Made by a program: the position numbers and the translations under genes. Below, one piece after another: positions 58,250 to 64,000 of a DNA stretch of 64,000 nt. The stretch covers positions 14,676,326-14,740,325 of the forward strand of contig OY282609.1 in assembly GCA_958298945.1 (NCBI GenBank). The letters run 5' to 3'. The DNA is from Atherix ibis. Taxonomy: Eukaryota > Arthropoda > Insecta > Diptera > Athericidae. How positions within the stretch are numbered: position 1 is the first letter of the stretch; each line of letters starts with the position of its first letter. The notes beneath the pieces are model-generated. The model did not search any database and was not told the DNA's origin. It was given only the letters and a program-made list of their open reading frames with translations.

Positions 58250-59512
58250 CGAAGGTCGTTCAATAAGTCCTTAGAAAATCCGGAAAAAGCGCCGGAGATG
58301 TTTGATGACAGGAAAGCTGTAAAAATTTCAGCTCGATCCATAGCGTAGGTCAATTTCTATCGTCGATTAAAGTTAACGACATTTATTTGTGCATAACATT
58401 GGAAAAAAGCGAGTTTAGGGCTGTCATCAAACATCTCCATTTAAAAGGCTTAAGCCCAAAAGAAATCAAAGCCGAGTTGGATGCAGTTCATGGCACATCT
58501 GCACCTGTGTTTGCGACGGTTTACAATTGGGTGAATGAATTTAAACGTGGCCGTTTATCCACAAAAGATGAACATCGTTCAGGACGCCCAGTTGAGGTGT
58601 CTACTCCTGAAATCATCGACAAAATCCACGATCTGATTTTGAACTATCGGCGAATTAAAGTGCGCGAATTAGTTGAGGCCACGGGCATATCACAAGGTAC
58701 AGTCGCTTCAATTTTGCATGAAAAATTGTCTGTGAAAAAAATTTCGGCAGATGGGTGCCGCGTTTGCTCTCAGAGGAGAATAAGCGCAATCGTGTAGTGG
58801 ACTCTGAGGCTATGTTGGCACTCTTTCATCGCAATCCTGCCGAATTCCTTCGTCGATATGTCACTGTGGACGAAACCTGGATACACTACTTCACTCCAGA
58901 AACGAAGAGACAGTCATCACAGTGGATTTTCAAGGGTGAACGGGCTCCGAAGAAGGCAAAAACTGTGCCATCGGCCGGCAAGGTGATGGCCACGGTCTTT
59001 TGGGATTCGCAGGGCATTATTTTTATCGACTACTTGGAAAAAGGAAAAACAATAACAGGAGCGTATTACGCGTCATTATTGCAACGGTTGAGCGAGGAAA
59101 TCAAAGAGAAATGCCCCCATCTGATAAAGAAAAAAATCCTCTTGCATCAGGACAATGCGCGTGTGCACACCTGCGCTGTTTCCATGGCCAAAATTGTGGA
59201 ATTGAGAATGGAATTGTTGCAGCATCCCGCTTATTCACCAGATTTGGCCCCGAGTGACTATTTTCTTTTCCCCAATCTGAAGAAATGGCTTGGCGGAAGA
59301 CGGTTCACTTCCAACGAGCACGTCATTGCTCAAACGGATGAGTATTTTGCAGAACTTCCGAAATCCTATTTTTTGGACGGGCTCAAAATTTTGGAAAAAC
59401 GGTTGGAAAAGTGCATAGAGCTAAAAGGAGATTATGTTGAAAAATAAAAAATTTTTTTTTTAAAAAACAGTTTTTTTCCATTTTTTTCTAAGGACTTATT
59501 GAATGACCCTCG
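58250..59512 (+). mobile_element. Nearly complete mariner element with both terminal repeats
   Basis: The left end at 58250 reads CGAAGGTCGTTCAATAAGTC and the right end at 59512, inverted, reads CGAGGGTCATTCAATAAGTC. About 27 of the first 29 bases match. TA flanks both ends (58248-58249, 59513-59514), the mariner target duplication. Length 1263 bp is the usual mariner size. Inside is one transposase frame split by a single-base deletion. Intact ends mean it could be moved by a transposase supplied from elsewhere. Confidence 0.95.
58411..59447 (+). pseudogene. mariner transposase, DD34D, one frameshift and lost start
   Basis: The N-terminal part (EKSEFRAVIKHLHLKGLSPK through GISQGTVASILHEKLSVKKI) holds the paired helix-turn-helix DNA-binding domain. 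Near 58750 a base is missing (GCAGATGGG) and the frame moves to WVPRLLSEENKRN. The catalytic core then runs intact to YVEK: VTVDETWIHY, LLHQDNARVHT and YSPDLAPSDYFLFP give the three Asp residues, with 34 residues between the second and third. No ATG opens the frame; the codon before GAA AAA AGC is TTG (about 58399-58404 region), probably a mutated ATG. Length and motifs otherwise match full-size mariner transposase of about 345 residues. Confidence 0.92.
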
Positions 59513-59689
59513 TAGTATATTTGAAAACTTTAATTACATTTCGAATAAAATTCATTTTAGATCACTATCAACCAACCAATAGAAAATTTCATTTGGGATT
59601 TAAGAGAATTGAAAACGAAATTAAATTACTTACTTTACTTGGAAGCTGCAGCGAATTTTATGTTCTGGGTTTTTCTAAGTTCTAAGAGC
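59513..59689. other. Spacer between mariner and Jockey fragment
   Basis: Short AT-rich spacer with a 60-codon frame that is not recognisable. It may already be part of the decayed Jockey element that follows. Confidence 0.3.
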
Positions 59690-60370
59690 CTAAAGGTCAG
59701 ATCGAAATTTACAGGTAGCTGACATTTATCCTATTATGACTGGTGTCCCACAGGGTAGTCTTTTAGATCCAATCCCTTTAAACTTTTTTTTGCAATAATT
59801 TCATAACCATAACATAGCACGAGGATACAGCAATCCTAACCCAGAATAAAAATCTTTCCACAACCACGACTATTTTACAAAAGCACATCTACTCCCGAGG
59901 GATTTGATTCAAAAAGTAGAGAGCAAATCGATTTGATTCGAAAAGTGGGCAAAAATATGCTTAGGTTAATTTGCACTTTGTCGAAAGCAAGCCCCTCTTA
60001 TAAGAACGAGTGTAAGTTATAATCGACAAAGAGCGAGTGTAAGTTATCTAGGACTTATAATACATAACGCTAAGCTGAAATCTGTCGATCAAAATAGAAC
60101 TACTAAAACTACTAGAAAAAATCCCAGAAGTATTGCATATGACACTGTACTAAACCTGATATGGACATACGAAAGCGAACGTTTGTGTTCGACTCGCATC
60201 GAATTCAAATCTTGAAAATTCTAAATTCTTCAAAAAACGGTCAATAACCTCAACGTTCCATTTTTTTGAAAATTATAAAATAAATCATCCCGTTTTGACG
60301 AAACATCGATGCATCTTTTCTTCTACATGCCTTCATGGCCTTGTATTGTCGCAAATAAATCTGCCTGTTA
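59690..60370 (+). pseudogene. Jockey-like LINE reverse transcriptase remnant
   Basis: The + strand reads IMTGVPQGSLLDPI near 59733, the GVPQGSxLxP motif of LINE reverse transcriptase. Then come DTAILTQNKNLSTTTTILQK (the position of FADDTAI, with the first Asp lost), SYLGLIIHNAKLKSVDQN and NLIWTY (the KPIWTYG motif) in shifting frames. Later NVPFF and KINHPVLTKHR recall the usual end of the protein. Several internal stretches are missing, so the RT is dead. Confidence 0.7.
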
Positions 60371-61092
60371 CAAATTATGATTTTAAAAAAATTATATAAT
60401 TGTATAAATACGAAAAAATCTTAAAATTAGCCTTTAAAAATAATTCCCTTTGAATGTTATAATGTTAATGCTAAAAACTATCTAAACTGTATTGCTTAAA
60501 AGTAAGAAATATTCGAAGGAAACAGTTTTAGAAAAGTGAAAAAATGGTTAATAATCCTCTTCTTGTTTACCAATCAATTCTAAAAAAAATTTGGAAAAAA
60601 TAAATTAAAAAAAAAGTTGCATAAGCAATTATCTACCTGAAAAAAACCGCCGTTTAGATAGAAAATAGCACTTATCCTCTCAACGGAAAAGTTTTTCATT
60701 GAGCGCGTATTTCATTTTTGCAATTTTCTGTTAAAGTTCACGTATTTGATCACGTACGTATACTTTTCTGTAAACATTTACACACAAGTGCGTGTTATTG
60801 AGCGCGCGGGATCTTACACGTCAATTATTGTGTGCATAATTCTGTTTACGCTAATATGTTTTTTAATACTCTTAACTTTTTCCATCAATTTACGTGTATC
60901 TGGTCTCATATTTGTATAGTGGAAGCAACATATTGTTTTCTCTACAATTTTAATAGTATTTTCTTCCGAGATTTTTCAGTTATTTGCTTGCTCGTTTATT
61001 CCTTCATCTAATAGATAAAAAAGATATCGTAATTGCCATTTCTCGCTGCTTCTGCAATAATTGTGCCACAAAATTGTGTATACCAGGTGTAT
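60371..61092. other. Non-coding; GC-richer patch at 60.70-60.83 kb
   Basis: AT-rich DNA with a less biased stretch near 60700-60830 (GAGCGCGTATTT, CACGTATTTGATCACGTACG, GAGCGCGCGGGATC). No ORF or RNA gene recognised. Confidence 0.35.
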
Positions 61093-61760
61093 AAGCTTAA
61101 ATCCGCTATTTTTTTAGTCAAGAAAACATGTTTTTTTATAGAAAGCAAAAACAAATTTATTTAAAGTACTTTCCCTCGTTAGCTTCACATTTTTTCCATC
61201 TCTCGCGCAATTTGTGGATACCACGCCAAAAAATTTGTTCGCTTTCAAGGCAAACCACTCATCAAGCCATTTTCGGACATAAGAATCGAAGTGCTGCTGA
61301 GCGAGCGCGTGGCCCATCTACGAAAACAGGTGGTGGCCAGAAGGGGCCAGGTCTGGAGAATAAGCGGGGTGGTGGGGTAGCACCTCCCAGTTGAGTGTCT
61401 CCAAGTAATTTCGGACCATTTTCGACGTGTGCGATGGTTTGTTGTCGTGGAGGAAAATCAGCTTGTCATGTCTTTATTGATAATCCGTCCTTTTTTCACG
61501 CAGAGTACGGTAAAATTTGATCAGTTGTTGGTGGTAGTAGCGGGCATTGACAGTTTCAACAGGTTTCAACATCTCATAATAGACAATACCCTGCTGATCC
61601 CACCAAACGCACAGCATCGTCTTCCGTCCGGAGCGATTGGGTCCTGGGGAAGATGTTGATGGTTGGCCGGGATCAACCCACGGTTTTTTGCGTTTGAAAG
61701 AAACGTTCCTTCATTTGGTTGAACAAGCAACAAGTTGTCATTGCAGGTTGAAACGTGTTT
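61093..61760 (-). mobile_element. mauritiana-type mariner remnant
   Basis: The plus-strand end CCAGGTGTATAAGCTTAAAT (about 61084-61103) resembles the terminal repeat of Mos1-type mariners and follows a TA. The transposase frame on the minus strand is only the catalytic part. The N-terminal DNA-binding half and the other terminal repeat are missing, so the element is truncated at its 5' side near 61760. Confidence 0.8.
61114..61740 (-). pseudogene. mauritiana-type mariner transposase, C-terminal part
   Basis: Minus-strand reading, with frame changes: KPWVDPGQPSTSSPGPNRSG, RKTMLCVWWDQQGIVYYEML, KPVETVNARYYHQQLIKFYR, then a HDN motif around 61440, HPAYSPDLAPSGHHLF and, after a TAG near 61318, MGHALAQQHFDSYVRKWLDE. 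The third catalytic Asp (normally SDYH) is Gly here (SGHH). That loss, the TAG and several small indels make it inactive. Motifs match the mauritiana (Mos1-like) group, distinct from the mariners at 23 kb and 58 kb. Confidence 0.85.
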
Positions 61761-62000
61761 CGATGAGTTCGTGTGAAAATCGATTGCTAAATTATTGTAC
61801 TGTGTTTTAAATATAATAAATGTTTTATTATTTGTCGTATTGAAAATTGTTTATGGTTAAAATTGTTCTGTTTAATTAGTGAGTTTTTCATTTCAATATA
61901 TTTGATTCAAGTTTTATTTTTACAATAATTTTTAGTTATTTTAATTGTTTTTTCTAGCTTTTCGTTTTTATATCGGCGGTAATAAAGTGAAGAAAAAATT
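61761..62000. other. Spacer, AT-rich
   Basis: Nothing recognised between the truncated mariner and the GC-rich remnant. The first 60 bp may be eroded transposon sequence. Confidence 0.35.
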
Positions 62001-62250
62001 GTTTGAAAAATTGTCCCTCGGTAAGGGACGCACTGAAAGGTGTGCGGCATGGTATTACTGCCCTGGCGACGGGCCAGGCAGTTACAGCCAACCAGATTAG
62101 TGTGGTGCTGCTGGTTGTGGGTGACGTCAACGACGCCGACGACGCCGTTTCCGTATAGGAGGCAGAGAATGCCTACCTCAAAGGCAGGCTGGAACTGCCA
62201 GTCGCAACGCTCACCCGATCCGCGGGGCGTAGGTGGTCCCTACTTATTAT
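62001..62250 (+). pseudogene. GC-rich coding remnant, possibly retroelement ORF1/gag
   Basis: One + frame reads RDALKGVRHGITALATGQAV, TANQISVVLLVVGDVNDADD, then after a TAG EAENAYLKGRLELPVATLTR. Base composition is strikingly GC-rich for this window. The EAENAYLKGRLEL piece has coiled-coil character, as in ORF1/gag proteins of some insect retroelements. The segment ends abruptly at the fold-back element, which may have inserted into it. The function is a guess; only the coding character is likely. Confidence 0.35.
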
Positions 62251-62592
62251 AAGCTGTCTTCATTTGGACCAATTTTGCTACTCCCGAGTAGTTGCGAGTA
62301 GATGGCCAAAGCAAGGTAAAATTGAATGACAGCAGTAGAAAAATAACCTCAAAATAGTCAGCAACAAAACTGAGTTTATTCACACATAAACAATAAAAAC
62401 AAAAATATGACGCTTCAACATAACCAACGAACCCGCTAAACTATCTATTTCCAGTTCGGGATCTAAAATCCGCCTACCATAAATAGTACGCGAAACTCCT
62501 ATTGCAATGTACTCATTTGTTCGAGGTAGAGTAGATGATGACGGCTAGCACTACTCGGGAGTAGCAAAATTGGTCCAAAGGAAACAGCTATT
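62251..62592. mobile_element. Fold-back MITE with perfect 30-bp terminal repeats
   Basis: 62263-62292 (starting TTTGGACCAATTTTGCTACT) and 62551-62580 are perfect inverted copies. Similarity continues outward about 10-12 bp with one indel (AGCTGT on the left, ACAGCT on the right). The 258-bp interior encodes no protein. Size and structure are those of a non-autonomous DNA element; the autonomous partner and superfamily cannot be told. Perfect arms suggest recent activity. Confidence 0.88.
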
Positions 62593-62691
62593 ATTTCAGT
62601 TAAGTTATTATTTAATTAGAAATATTCTGTTATTGATTAAGTAACATAAGAAGCACAATTGTTCAAATGTTTATTTTTCTTACCGTTTTTA

Positions 62692-64000
62692 TTAGCAAAA
62701 TCTTGCGCTTAAGTAATTTTTCAAAAGTATTTTTAAAGCTTGTTTTCGTATTTGCCTATTTTTTCCGGGACTCAAAAGTTTTTATAAATATTTAATGTAA
62801 ACAACTTTTTACAGATATTCTAATTTATTACATATTTTTTGAATGTATTTTGTCTTATAAATTCAAAAATGAAATTGTAAGCTTTAAATATTTAATGAAT
62901 TATGTTAAAAAAAATTGTTTTTCAGTACTAAATACTTTCCAATTTCTTTTCTTCTTAAGTAAACCTTTTTTATGGATGGTATCTTACTCTTTACAAAAAA
63001 TTTTGCAAGAATTTTTGTTGCATATTCTTAATTCCGTCATGCAATTATTTTTTAAAAATTTTAATATTAAATAAAGAAACGAAACCAATTTTTGAATTTT
63101 TTGACTTTACTTAACAAAATGTGCTCGATTTTTTTTTGTCATTTTTCATGGGGCGCTTGGGGCTGGAAATGTTAATTGACACTTTTTTTCTTTCTATTTA
63201 TTGTTCATTTTTATTTGTACTATAATTTTTATATTTTTCACTTTTTTTTTGTTCAAGAGAAAATTTAATCCAAATGGAGAATCTAAAAATCTAAATCTTA
63301 CACTATTTTTGTGGAACTGCTTCAATTAAACATTTTGCCCTAATTCAGTATTTTTTTAATATTGTTTCAGCAGGTCTTCTTTAAAATTTTCTAATTTAAG
63401 AATAGAATGAAGAAGAAATTTCCGGTTCTCTTTACAATTTTCTTATTTAATAATGTAACTAAAAGTTAATTTATTAATCAGCATTGTTACAATACAAATT
63501 GAAATTGCACCAAAGAAAAACAAATAATAGTGTGATTAGTGTTCGAAAAGTTAAGTGAACATTTATCTTATTAAATATTCTCAATAAAAGCAAAATTATT
63601 AAGGTCCAAATTTTATTTTTTTTTCCTTTTGAATCCTATTTCAAAGACCATTTCAAATATAAATGACTACAAAAATAAACATTATTTTCTTAAAGACACC
63701 AGGAGGGACGTTTCGACTCTGCACGATTTCTGAAGAAGGGAAGATTTTGGATAATTTCTCGTAAAGTTCAACAATTCCGATAATATATGTAAAAGGATTG
63801 CTCAGAAAAGAACTAAAAATCAAATATCCCAAAAAAATACAATATATGAAAGGAGTAAAGCTCTAAATTCTCACTAAAAGCCAATACATATTCTGATGTC
63901 CTTTTTACCTTTGCCAATGGGGCTAGCCCGTTTCGGTTTGAAAATACCAATACAAAAGGCGGCAAAGTAAAATGAAAAAAATTGCCCCCAAAACTGGCAT
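62692..64000 (+). repeat. Direct repeat, copy B (partner at 8853-10304), cut by the window end
   Basis: Same order and orientation of matching blocks as copy A, ending at GGCAT, the last bases of the window, which equal 10300-10304. Copy B lacks about 110 bp present in A and has several smaller indels. The 74-codon frame inside it at 62850-63074 has no counterpart motif and is not considered coding. The repeat probably continues beyond the window. Confidence 0.85.

Noticed and set aside
62850..63074. 74-codon + frame in copy B of the long repeat
   Set aside because: Not conserved as an open frame in copy A; Phe/Leu/Lys bias expected in AT-rich DNA.
1..64000. CRISPR array or bacterial operon
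   Set aside because: No regularly spaced identical repeats with unique spacers, no ribosome-binding sites in front of frames, and the mobile elements are animal types.

Overview
This looks like a gene-poor, very AT-rich stretch of an animal nuclear genome, most likely an insect. The evidence is the mix of mobile elements (three mariner copies, Jockey-like, RTE-like and I/R1-like LINE remains), spliceosomal introns of about 50 nt, fold-back elements, and the absence of operon structure. Very short introns plus Jockey and mariner elements would fit a fly, but the species cannot be named from sequence alone. No tRNA, rRNA or CRISPR array was seen.

The main gene lies at 16.16-20.35 kb on the + strand. 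Its first ORF (699 codons from the first ATG) encodes a basic nuclear-signal-like tail, a PD-(D/E)xK-type nuclease-like domain, an NB-ARC (STAND) NTPase with clear P-loop, and a winged-helix/HRVLQ segment. This effector + STAND order is that of bacterial Avs-type antiphage proteins. Downstream, on the same strand, an alpha-helical C-terminal region (the expected sensor half) is still readable but is interrupted by short introns, one in-frame stop and one or two frameshifts. The copy is either decaying, truncated to nuclease + NTPase, or affected by assembly indels. A further candidate last exon sits at 22.19-22.45 kb.

Region by region: 0.36-1.8 kb RTE LINE (-); 1.8-8.8 kb AT-rich non-coding DNA with weak ORFs near 5 kb; 8.85-10.3 kb copy A of a direct repeat whose copy B runs off the window at 62.7-64.0 kb; 12.0-12.45 kb diverged tandem repeats with a perfect 24-bp hairpin; 16.1-20.4 kb nuclease-STAND gene; 21.1-21.7 kb Jockey fragment (-) and a small fold-back element; 23.0-23.8 kb internally deleted mariner; 24.3-24.65 kb LINE C-terminal remnant (-); 25.17-25.34 kb long hairpin with a tandem half-copy; 28.0-30.2 kb a very diverged tandem array with a period near 150-175 bp; 32.9-33.6 kb I/R1-like LINE end (+); 40.0-40.4 kb Jockey fragment (+); 40.7-41.4 kb possible LTR-retroelement end (-); 41.4/42.4 kb inverted pair; 43.2-43.6 kb unrecognised coding remnant (-); 45.6-46.0 kb cluster of homeodomain-like sites; 46.7-47.2 kb minisatellite; 58.25-59.51 kb an almost complete mariner; 59.7-60.4 kb Jockey fragment (+); 61.1-61.75 kb mauritiana-type mariner remnant (-); 62.0-62.25 kb GC-rich coding remnant; 62.25-62.59 kb fold-back element.

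Apart from the nuclease-STAND gene, every recognisable coding sequence belongs to a mobile element. No two genes here can be shown to work together.
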